Assembly (NCBI GenBank): GCA_937998045.1
Contig: CALKVG010000478.1
Span: 1-5,655 of the forward strand
From: an uncultured Myxococcales bacterium
GTDB taxonomy: Bacteria; Myxococcota_A; Polyangia; Polyangiales; Polyangiaceae
Length of the DNA: 5,655 nucleotides
Reading direction: 5' to 3'
Positions within the stretch are counted from its first letter, which is position 1, and each line of letters begins with the position of its first letter. Shown here piece by piece: positions 1 through 5,640 of the stretch. The notes beneath the pieces are model-generated. The model was not told the origin of the DNA. It worked only from the letters and a program-made list of their open reading frames with translations, and ran no database searches. The translations under genes and the position numbers were made by a program.

Positions 1-1
1 C

Positions 2-199
2 GCCGCGCTGGCGCAGCCGAGGGTCGGCGCGCTCGCGGCGACCCCGCCGTCGCCGGTCGCGACGTCCTCCGACGAGACGCCCCCGTCGCATTCGAGCGCG
101 ACGCCCGCGAACGCCGCGGCGGCGCGCGCCGCCACGTCCGCAGCCCCCAAGTCGTCCGCCCCCGCGAAGTCGGACACCTACTCGCCCAGCGAGCTCTGA
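2..199 (+). CDS. C-terminal end of an unidentified protein (5' end outside window)
   Basis: Reading plus-strand frame 2 from base 2 gives 65 open codons ending in TGA at 197-199. All but two codons end in G or C, which is a strong coding signature in DNA of this composition. No start codon is needed because the gene enters from the left edge. The visible part is low in complexity: Ala, Pro, Ser and Thr dominate, including a run of four Ala, followed by a slightly more polar end reading KSDTYSPSEL. It looks like a disordered C-terminal tail, and no domain is recognisable, so no function is assigned. The gene converges on miaA and overlaps its last 22 bases (178-199). The alternative is that this is only non-coding miaA downstream sequence with biased composition. 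The regular third-position pattern argues against that. Confidence 0.6.
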   Translation, partial: AALAQPRVGALAATPPSPVATSSDETPPSHSSATPANAAAARAATSAAPKSSAPAKSDTYSPSEL

Positions 200-1152
200 C
201 CCGGTCCTCGCACCTCTCGTCGGACGGTGCCGCGCGGATCGAGCCACTCGACCTGCGCATGATTGAGCCACGTCCGCTGGCGCCGCGCGAAGATCCGAGT
301 CGCGCGCACGATCGCCCCCTCGAGGTCGTCGCGCGCGAGCTGCCCGGCAAGCATCGCTTGCACCTGGGCGTACCCCACGCTGCCCATGGCCCGCGCCTCG
401 CCGTAACCGCGCGCGAGCAGCGCCTGCACCTCCTCGACCCACCCCATGGCCAGCCACGCTCGCACCCGCTCGCGGATGCGCTGGGTCAGCGCCGCCGGGT
501 CGTAGCGGATCGCGACGAGCGTCGCCCGGTGGACGACGTCGCGGAAGGCGTGTTCCCGTTGCCACGCGCTCATCGGCTTGCCCGTGAGCTCGAAGACTTC
601 GAGCGCGCGGCTAACCCGCACCAGATCGTTCGGGTGCAACCGCGCACCGCTCTCGGGATCGACGGCGCAGAGACGCGCGTGCAGCGCGGGGCGTCCCTCG
701 CGCTCGGCCACCGCGCGGTGCCCTTCGCGCAGCTCGGCGCTCGCCGCCGGGGCCTCCGCCAGCCCGAAGAGGAGCGCCTTGATCCAGAGAAACGTTCCGC
801 CGCACACGATCGGCACGCGCCCGCGCGCGCGAATCGCCGCGATAACCGCCGAGGCTCGCGCCGCCCAGGACGCCGCGTCGATGGGATCCAGCGGATCGAT
901 CGCGCCCACGAGGTGGTGCGGAGCGCGCGCCAGCTCCTCGGCCGTGGGCTTGCCCGAGCCGACGTCGAACTCGCGGTACACCTGCACGCTGTCGGCGCTG
1001 ACCACCTCGCCGCCGAGCCTCTCGGCGAGCTCCACGGCCAGCGCCGTCTTGCCCGTCGCGGTCGGCCCCACGACGGCGAGGAGGTCGTCCGCTCGCTCGC
1101 GGGCGATGCGCAAGGCCTCGTCAGCGACCGACACGCCTCTCGAGCTCGTCAT
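178..1152 (-). CDS. miaA: tRNA dimethylallyltransferase MiaA
   Basis: This gene encodes the enzyme that transfers a dimethylallyl group from DMAPP to N6 of adenosine 37 in tRNAs reading UNN codons, next to the anticodon. From the ATG at 1152 the protein is 324 residues, close to the usual 300-320. Visible features are the P-loop GPTATGKT (29-36), SADSVQVYR (52-60), GSGKPT (65-70), the GGT motif (118-120), NDLVRVSRALEVFELTGKP (175-193), and the tRNA-binding end with ATRIFARRQRTW (284-295). Two motifs deviate from common forms: GSGKPT instead of GTAKPT, and GGTFLW instead of GGTGLY. The gene begins inside the 3' end of mutL (32 nt overlap), so translational coupling is likely. I see no good ribosome binding site for the ATG. 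A GTG at 1134 and a TTG at 1113 are possible later starts, and both keep the P-loop. The stop is TAG at 178-180. Confidence 0.95.
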   Translation of the reverse strand: MTSSRGVSVADEALRIARERADDLLAVVGPTATGKTALAVELAERLGGEVVSADSVQVYREFDVGSGKPTAEELARAPHHLVGAIDPLDPIDAASWAARASAVIAAIRARGRVPIVCGGTFLWIKALLFGLAEAPAASAELREGHRAVAEREGRPALHARLCAVDPESGARLHPNDLVRVSRALEVFELTGKPMSAWQREHAFRDVVHRATLVAIRYDPAALTQRIRERVRAWLAMGWVEEVQALLARGYGEARAMGSVGYAQVQAMLAGQLARDDLEGAIVRATRIFARRQRTWLNHAQVEWLDPRGTVRREVRGPGQSSLGE

Positions 1153-2905
1153 AGCCGATGCGCGTGACCACCGGGCGGCCGTGCGGGCAGTGACCCGCGA
1201 AGTCGATCTCGTCGAGCGCGCGCAGGAGAGCGGTCGCCTCTTCGCGCGCGAGGACGTCCCCGGCCCGCACGCTGCCGTGGCACGCCATCGTCGCGAGCAC
1301 CAGGTCGGACGCGTCGCCGAACGGGCGCTTCGCCGACCGCCCAAGCTCCGCCACGAGGTCGCGCACGATGCGCTCGGGGCGCGCGCGCGCCAGCAACGTG
1401 GGCACCGCGTGGACCGCCACCGCGCTGAGTCCCACCGCACGAAGCTCGACGCCGAGCTGCGCGATCGCGGCGGAGTTCTCCTCGAGGGCCGCGACCTCGG
1501 CGGGCAAGAGCTCGACGACCTCCGGGATCAGGAGCCGCTGGGTAGCCACGCTGCGCGCCAGAAAGGCCGTTCGCAGGCGGTGGAAGGTCACTCGCTCGGC
1601 GGCGGCGTGCTGATCGAGCACGTAGAGCCCGTCGCTCCCGCTGCACACGAGGAACGTGGCTCGTACCTGGCCGAGAAGCTCTAGCGAGCCGTAGAACCCC
1701 GCGCCCTCGAAGAGCTCCGGCGGCGCCGGCGATTGAAGGGTTGTGCGCCCGCTGGACGTGGGCGCCTCCGCGAACGACTTCTGCGTCACGGGATCGCCGC
1801 TGGCCGGCGCCAGCTCCCACGGGTCGGAGCGCGGCTCGGCCAGCGTCGGGGCCGACGGAGGGTGCGTCGGCGGCGGCGGACGCAACGCGTTCCACGCGCG
1901 CCCCGCGCCGAGGGCCGGCACCGAGAACGCGCGAGCGAGCCCCGCGTGCAGCTCGCGCGTCACCGCATCGAACACGGCGCGCGCGTCGGCGAAGCGCACC
2001 TCGGCCTTCTGCGGGTGCACGTTCACGTCGACCAGCTCGGTCGGCATGTCGACGTAGACGACGCCCACCGGATAGCGGCCCGGTTCGAGCACCGACCCGT
2101 ACGCCTGCGCCACCGCGCGGGCGAGCGAGCGATCGCGCACCGGGCGCCCGTTCACCACGAGGTGCAACCCCACCGCTCCAGCCCGGGCCCGCTCCGGCGC
2201 CGCGAGGTACGCCTCCACGCGCATCGGCCCGCGCTCGCCCAGGCATGCCTCGAGCCGCTCGCCGTCGAAGGTCTGCGCCGCGCGCTCCTTGCGCGTCGCC
2301 ACACGCAGCCACTCGCGGACCGCACGCCCGTCGCGCACCAGGAAGAAGCTCGCGTCATGCCGCGAGAGCGCCGCCAGGAGCAGCGCCTCGCTCACGTGCG
2401 CGGCCTCCGTCCCGGTCGACTTCAGGAACTTGCGTCTCGCCGGCACGTTGAAGAAGAGCTCGCGCACCTCGACGCTCGTCCCCTCGGCCGCACCCGCCGG
2501 CTTCGCCTGCGCGGTTCCGCCCCCCTCGACCACGACCTCCGTCGCCTCGGGCGTGCCGCGCAGCCTCGTCACCAGGCGAAGTTTCGATACCGACGCGATG
2601 CTCGGCAGCGCCTCCCCGCGAAAGCCGAACGTCCGCAGCGAGAAGAGGTCGCGCTCGCCGCGGATCTTGCTCGTCGCGTGCCGCTCGAGCGCCAGCACTG
2701 CGTCCTCAGCGTCCATCCCGTCGCCGTCGTCGGTCACGCGAACGCGCGCCACGCCGCCCGTGTCGAGTTCGACCTTGACTCGCGTCGCGCCCGCATCGAG
2801 TGCGTTCTCGACGAGCTCCTTCACGACGCTCGCCGGCCGCTCGACGACCTCGCCTGCGGCGATCTGGTTCGCCAGGTCGTTCGCCAGCCTCCGGATGCGG
2901 CCCAT
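1121..2905 (-). CDS. mutL: DNA mismatch repair protein MutL
   Basis: This gene encodes the mismatch-repair mediator that couples MutS recognition of a mispair to strand incision and excision. It has 594 residues. The N-terminal GHKL ATPase is complete: ENALDAGA (33-40, Mg/ATP site), DDGDGM (59-64), ATSKI (77-81), FGFRGEAL (93-100), GTSVEVRELFFNVPARRKF (142-160), VNGRPVRD (251-258) and the DVNVHPQKAEVRF end (293-305). A Pro/Ala-rich linker spans about 330-400. The C-terminal dimerisation domain carries an endonuclease-type metal site: DQHAAAE (431-437), ACHGSVRAGD (541-550) and CPHGRP (573-578), ending ELERRVGR. The first motif is imperfect, with His 442 where DQHA(X)2E(X)4E normally has its last Glu, so nicking activity is likely but not certain. 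The ATG at 2905 is supported by a GAGGAG ribosome binding site 9 nt upstream, and the preceding gene stops 3 nt before it. The mutL-miaA order is also known from other bacteria. Confidence 0.97.
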   Translation of the reverse strand: MGRIRRLANDLANQIAAGEVVERPASVVKELVENALDAGATRVKVELDTGGVARVRVTDDGDGMDAEDAVLALERHATSKIRGERDLFSLRTFGFRGEALPSIASVSKLRLVTRLRGTPEATEVVVEGGGTAQAKPAGAAEGTSVEVRELFFNVPARRKFLKSTGTEAAHVSEALLLAALSRHDASFFLVRDGRAVREWLRVATRKERAAQTFDGERLEACLGERGPMRVEAYLAAPERARAGAVGLHLVVNGRPVRDRSLARAVAQAYGSVLEPGRYPVGVVYVDMPTELVDVNVHPQKAEVRFADARAVFDAVTRELHAGLARAFSVPALGAGRAWNALRPPPPTHPPSAPTLAEPRSDPWELAPASGDPVTQKSFAEAPTSSGRTTLQSPAPPELFEGAGFYGSLELLGQVRATFLVCSGSDGLYVLDQHAAAERVTFHRLRTAFLARSVATQRLLIPEVVELLPAEVAALEENSAAIAQLGVELRAVGLSAVAVHAVPTLLARARPERIVRDLVAELGRSAKRPFGDASDLVLATMACHGSVRAGDVLAREEATALLRALDEIDFAGHCPHGRPVVTRIGYDELERRVGR

Positions 2906-2908
2906 GGC

Positions 2909-3535
2909 CTAGCGCTCCTCGATGGCCGCAGCTGCCGCGTCCAGGAAGTCCCGCGAGCGCCGGCGCGTGAGCCCCACGAGCACGAAGGCGGTGCCCAGCG
3001 TGTGGAGCACGATCCCGACCGGGACGCGCGCGTCGAGGACCAGCGCCGCCCACCGATCGACGTCGTGCTTCTCGAAGCCCTTCTCGCGGAGGGCAACCCG
3101 CTGCGCCGCCTCCTGGTAGCGGAGCTCCGCGCTCTCGACGTCGCGCATGAGCCACGCGTCGACTGGAGACAGCACGCCCTGCGCGCAGACGAGCTGCAGC
3201 AGCGCCGCGCGCCCGCTGCGGCTCCCGCCGATGGTGCGCATCGCGAAGAAGACCGTCGCGCCGCCGAGCAGAAGCGCGGCCACCGACAGCGGCCACCCGC
3301 GCGCCTTCGCCCCGTCCAGCGCGCTGAGGTACGCCTGGAATCGCGCCTCTACCGCCGCTCGCTCCGCGTCATCGCTGATCTCGCGCGAGGGCGCGGCGGC
3401 CGCGATGGCATCGGCCGGCGCGCGGTAAAAGGTGAACCGCGCGCACCCGCCGAAGGCGGTCATGGTCCCGAGCGCGAGCGCGAGCGAGAGCGCCACCACC
3501 AGGTACCACGGGCGTTTGCGCTCCGGCGCAGACAT
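2909..3535 (-). CDS. Small multi-pass membrane protein of unknown function
   Basis: This gene encodes 208 residues that I do not recognise as a named family. The N-terminus is basic (ERKRPW, 5-10) and is followed by a strongly hydrophobic segment at about 11-30 ending in GGC. The Cys is not in a convincing lipobox, because Phe sits at -3. Further hydrophobic segments lie at about 81-98 and 169-189, with a weaker one at about 108-128. Arg clusters follow the second segment (100-109) and the last (191-195). With the positive-inside rule this favours four rather than three spans. Residues 52-80 and 132-165 are charged and helix-prone. It sits in the same operon as mutL, with only 3 nt between its TAG and the mutL ATG, and its last codons contain the mutL ribosome binding site. 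The ATG at 3535 was chosen as the start ahead of the basic segment and first span, although no strong ribosome binding site precedes it. Confidence 0.8.
   Translation of the reverse strand: MSAPERKRPWYLVVALSLALALGTMTAFGGCARFTFYRAPADAIAAAAPSREISDDAERAAVEARFQAYLSALDGAKARGWPLSVAALLLGGATVFFAMRTIGGSRSGRAALLQLVCAQGVLSPVDAWLMRDVESAELRYQEAAQRVALREKGFEKHDVDRWAALVLDARVPVGIVLHTLGTAFVLVGLTRRRSRDFLDAAAAAIEER
2915..2920 (-). promoter_or_regulatory. Ribosome binding site of mutL
   Basis: On the minus strand this reads GAGGAG, 9 nt before the mutL ATG at 2905. The same bases encode the two final Glu codons of the upstream membrane protein, so ribosomes ending that gene pass directly over the mutL initiation site. 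This supports both the choice of the mutL start and coupled translation. Confidence 0.7.
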
Positions 3536-3575
3536 ACAGCCTGCGCCATAGCACGAGAGGGGGCGTAAGGCTGCC

Positions 3576-4466
3576 TCAGCGATTGGGGCGCGCGTGCGGC
3601 AAGGAAACCCCCGCCCCGGGCGGCCACCCGTTGGGCATGCCCCCGGGCATCTGGGGCATCGCGCCGAGCCCCGCGAGCATCTGCCCGAGGTCGATCACCT
3701 TGTAGGTCGCCGGGTAGGTGAACTGCGAGTCCGGCAGCGACTTCTTCTCGATCTTCGTGACCTCGACGCGCGACTCCTCGGTCGTACCGTCCTTCTCGTA
3801 GCCGACGAAGCGCAGCGGGAAGTGCTTGCCGTCCATGAGTTCGAGCGCCCACAGGTGCTCGGTCGGAATGCCGGTCATCGGGATGCTGAGCCAAGAGATC
3901 CCATCCTGCGCGACGCAGACGGTGCCCTCGCGGTGATCGCTCGTGACGTCCCAGTTCTCGCACTTGTAGCCGGCGACGGTGTCGTACTTGCCCGTCTTCG
4001 TGAGCTTCGTCGTCGGGCCTTGCGGCGCCGAGCCGCCGCCCGCGTGCGGCATCCCGCCGCCGCCGCCCAGGCCCTTCAGCTGCTCGCCGCTCTTGTTCAG
4101 ATCGATGACGATCGCCTGCTTCTGCGCGTCGCTCACGATCTCGATCTTCTTCGCGGCGGAGTCGAAGATGACGTACGCCTTCGGCCCGAGCATGTTCGCG
4201 CCGCGTGCTCCCACGAGCTTCTCGGGGACGTCGCCGCGAAGCTTGCCGGTCTTGGCGAAGATGGATACCGGCGTCGGCGTCGAGCCCGGCTTGTTGTCCT
4301 TCGCCAGGATGTCGATCTCGCCTTCGAAGCCGCTCAAGAGCGACGAGAGCGCCGGGGCGCTCGCGCTCTCGGTTCCGCCTTCTGCGCCAGCGGGGTCGGA
4401 CTTCTTGCAGCCGGACGTCACCGTAGCCGCGAGGGACGCTGCCAGGAAGAGGGTGGGGGCGCGCAT
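3576..4466 (-). CDS. Putative lipoprotein with DUF4412-like domain
   Basis: The protein has 296 residues. It starts with a short signal peptide (MRAPTLFLAASLAATVTSGC) ending in a Cys at 20, followed by KKSD, as expected for a membrane-anchored lipoprotein. The lipobox TSGC is slightly atypical, with Thr at -3. A Ser/Ala-rich linker (about 21-42) leads into a beta-rich, Lys-rich domain. A Gly/His-rich loop (133-149) interrupts it. It then continues with YDTVAGYKCENWDV (161-174) and a second Cys in GTVCVAQ (181-187). The GYxCExW pattern resembles DUF4412-type periplasmic proteins, whose function is unknown to me, and C169 and C184 could form a disulfide. The tail (262-290) is rich in Met, Pro and Gly. 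It starts 9 nt after the stop of the LysR-type gene with no visible ribosome binding site, so translation may depend on coupling. The family call is from pattern memory, and a plain secreted protein of unknown function is the alternative. Confidence 0.8.
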   Translation of the reverse strand: MRAPTLFLAASLAATVTSGCKKSDPAGAEGGTESASAPALSSLLSGFEGEIDILAKDNKPGSTPTPVSIFAKTGKLRGDVPEKLVGARGANMLGPKAYVIFDSAAKKIEIVSDAQKQAIVIDLNKSGEQLKGLGGGGGMPHAGGGSAPQGPTTKLTKTGKYDTVAGYKCENWDVTSDHREGTVCVAQDGISWLSIPMTGIPTEHLWALELMDGKHFPLRFVGYEKDGTTEESRVEVTKIEKKSLPDSQFTYPATYKVIDLGQMLAGLGAMPQMPGGMPNGWPPGAGVSLPHARPNR

Positions 4467-4475
4467 GGATGGAGG

Positions 4476-4922
4476 CTAGGATACGCCCGTCAGCGCGCGT
4501 TCGTGCAGCGAGATCGCCTCCACGAGAAAATCGATAACCGCCCTCACCCGTGACACTCGCGCCATGTCCGGGTGAACGACGAGCCAGACCTCGGTTTTCC
4601 CGATCGGCTCCTCAATGACGCGGCGGAGCGTGGGCTCGGCGTCGCCGAGAAAACACGGGAGTACGCCCACACCCACGCCCGCGGCGATCGAACGGGTGAG
4701 CCCCAGCATGCTGCCCGTGCTCAGGACGACGCGCCCCGCGCCCTTCTCCTCAAGGTCCGCCAGCCACTTCGCCGGCTCGATCTGCGCGATCTCGCCTCCG
4801 TACGCGCACACCAGGTGCCCGGCCAGGCCGGCATCCTTGCGCGGGAAGCCGTGGCGTTCGAGGTAGCTCTCGGCCGCGTACAGCGTGAACCCGACGGCCG
4901 CCAGCTTCTTCGCGACGAGCGT
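4476..4922 (-). CDS. LysR-family transcriptional regulator, C-terminal half only
   Basis: About 148 residues match the effector-binding domain of LysR-type regulators. They begin at QTLVAKKLAAVGFTLYAA, the usual 'LVARRLGPVGFGLYASPAYL' region, and continue through YLERHGFP, the STGSMLGLTRSIAAGVGVGVLP segment (equivalent to the common 'GLGIALLP' region) and ARVSRVRAVIDFL near the end, stopping with TAG at 4476-4478. The DNA-binding helix-turn-helix and the first part of the effector domain, roughly 150 residues, are absent. The minus frame stays open to an ATG at 5042, but those extra 40 residues (rich in Gly, Glu and Arg) are antisense to methyltransferase code and do not resemble LysR. The product therefore could not bind DNA as a normal LysR protein. 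The gene was either cut by a rearrangement or is joined wrongly in the assembly. It lies 9 nt upstream of the lipoprotein gene. Its original target cannot be inferred. Confidence 0.85.
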   Translation of the reverse strand, partial: TLVAKKLAAVGFTLYAAESYLERHGFPRKDAGLAGHLVCAYGGEIAQIEPAKWLADLEEKGAGRVVLSTGSMLGLTRSIAAGVGVGVLPCFLGDAEPTLRRVIEEPIGKTEVWLVVHPDMARVSRVRAVIDFLVEAISLHERALTGVS

Positions 4923-5114
4923 TTGCGCCAGATGATCAACGCCTACTGGGCGACCTTCTCCATCCACCCCGCCGCCAAGCTCGGCATCGCCGATCCTCTC
5001 GAAGAGGGCCCCGCCTCGGTGGGAGCCGCGCTCCTCGCGCAAGCAGGCTTCGCGCTCGAGCGCGTCATGCCCTGCGGGCCGACCGACGTTGTCGAGGGGC
5101 GGGCACTCTCTTGA
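4920..5114 (+). pseudogene. Remnant of a SAM-dependent O-methyltransferase with its core deleted
   Basis: The plus strand reads RLRQMINAYWATFSIHPAAKL, then GIADPLEEGPASV, which matches the N-terminal dimerisation region of Methyltransf_2-type small-molecule O-methyltransferases ('MI.GyW.s.al..AA.LGIADlL..GP.sv'). Without a frame change it continues as ALLAQAGFALERV and ends TDVVEGRALS with TGA at 5112-5114, which matches the extreme C-terminus of the same family ('LL..AGF.l.rv.pt....viE'). The whole Rossmann fold between them, with the SAM-binding GGG motif and catalytic His of intact enzymes (about 250 residues), is missing. The join lies near 5015-5030. From the ATG at 4932 only 60 residues could be made, and these cannot be an active methyltransferase. 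Third positions are still mostly G or C, so decay is recent or the join is an assembly artefact. The left border coincides with the break in the LysR gene. Confidence 0.7.
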
Positions 5115-5118
5115 CCGT

Positions 5119-5139
5119 CGCGCGCTCCGCGAGCGCGCG
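5119..5139. terminator. Possible bidirectional hairpin between convergent genes
   Basis: A perfect 9 bp inverted repeat (CGCGCGCTC, loop CGC, GAGCGCGCG) begins 4 nt after the methyltransferase stop at 5114. On the plus strand it is followed by GGTTT, a short T-run. It lies in the 74 nt gap between the convergent methyltransferase remnant and the glycosyltransferase, where a terminator is expected. The T-run is only three bases, and inverted repeats made of CGCG are common by chance at this GC content, so the call is tentative. Confidence 0.35.
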
Positions 5140-5188
5140 GGTTTCCCGGACCGGTCGCGCGGGCGATCCGGCGAATCGGCGCGCCGCT

Positions 5189-5640
5189 TCAGTCCGCGCC
5201 GCCCGCGGCGCGCAGCAAGCGCCGGGCTGCGGTCTGCGCGCCATCGCTGCGCACCGCCTTTGCCACCGAGCGCGCACGCGCTGCCACATCGGGATCTAGC
5301 GCCTGCCGTAACGCGCTCGTCAGCGAGTCGGCGGTGGGTGGGGCGGGCGCATGCGCGCTGCCGATGCCGAGATGGCGGACGCGCTGGGCCCAGTAGTGCT
5401 GGTCATACATCTGGGGGATGACGATTTGCGGCGCGCCGGCCTGCGCGGCAGCCGTCGTCGTTCCCGCGCCGCCGTGGTGGACGACGGCGGCGACGCGCCG
5501 GAAGAGCGCCTGCTGGTTCACCTCGCCGACGGCGACGCAGTCGAGTTCGTCGTCGACGACGGAGAGGTCCGCCCACCCGCGCGAGACGATGGCGCGGCGC
5601 CCGAGCGCACGGGCGGACTGGATCATCACCCGGCTAATGC
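5189..5640 (-). CDS. GT1-family (macrolide/sterol type) glycosyltransferase, C-terminal part
   Basis: The minus frame is open from the last genomic base (about 5640) to TGA at 5189-5191, giving 149 residues of a GT-B glycosyltransferase. The visible part begins RVMIQSARALGRRAIVSRGWADL. It then shows the nucleotide-sugar binding signature VVHHGGAGTTTAAAQAG (encoded at about 5435-5485) and IPQMYDQHYWAQRVRHLGIG, where the Asp-Gln pair of YDQ typically contacts the sugar of the donor. This is the arrangement in macrolide glycosyltransferases and related sterol and flavonoid glucosyltransferases. The acceptor-binding N-terminal domain lies beyond the edge, so the substrate cannot be predicted. There is a possible GTG start at 5629, but the homology already runs through it, so the real start is outside the window. 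The TAA that closes the frame at 5648-5650 is adapter sequence. The gene converges on the methyltransferase remnant. Confidence 0.9.

Noticed and set aside
118..133. Perfect 16 bp palindrome GGCGGCGCGCGCCGCC downstream of miaA, a possible terminator
   Set aside because: It lies in an Ala-rich coding stretch of the convergent gene, has no loop and no T-run on the minus strand, and is expected by chance in such GC-rich repeats.
259..1684. Long plus-strand open frames antisense to miaA and mutL
   Set aside because: They are rich in Arg, Ala and His, resemble no family, and lie opposite genes with clear motifs, so they are shadows caused by high GC.
3507..3549. Alternative start at 3549 for the membrane protein
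   Set aside because: That ATG is out of frame with the protein. The in-frame ATG at 3535 gives a sensible basic N-terminus followed by a hydrophobic span.
1733..3568. Plus-strand open frame of 611 codons
   Set aside because: It runs antisense through mutL and the membrane protein gene. Its product is almost only Arg, His, Ala and Pro with no domain. Its length reflects scarcity of stop codons at high GC.
3537..3573. Short inverted repeat (CAGCC ... GGCTG) between lipoprotein and membrane protein genes as a terminator
   Set aside because: It has only 5 bp of stem with a loop of about 27 bases and no T-run, so it is not distinguishable from chance.
3594..4553. Plus-strand 319-codon frame opposite the lipoprotein gene
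   Set aside because: The minus strand has a signal peptide, lipobox and recognisable domain pattern. The plus frame has none and crosses two gene boundaries.
4923..5042. N-terminal extension of the LysR frame to an ATG at 5042
   Set aside because: These 40 codons are antisense to methyltransferase code and bear no resemblance to a LysR DNA-binding domain.
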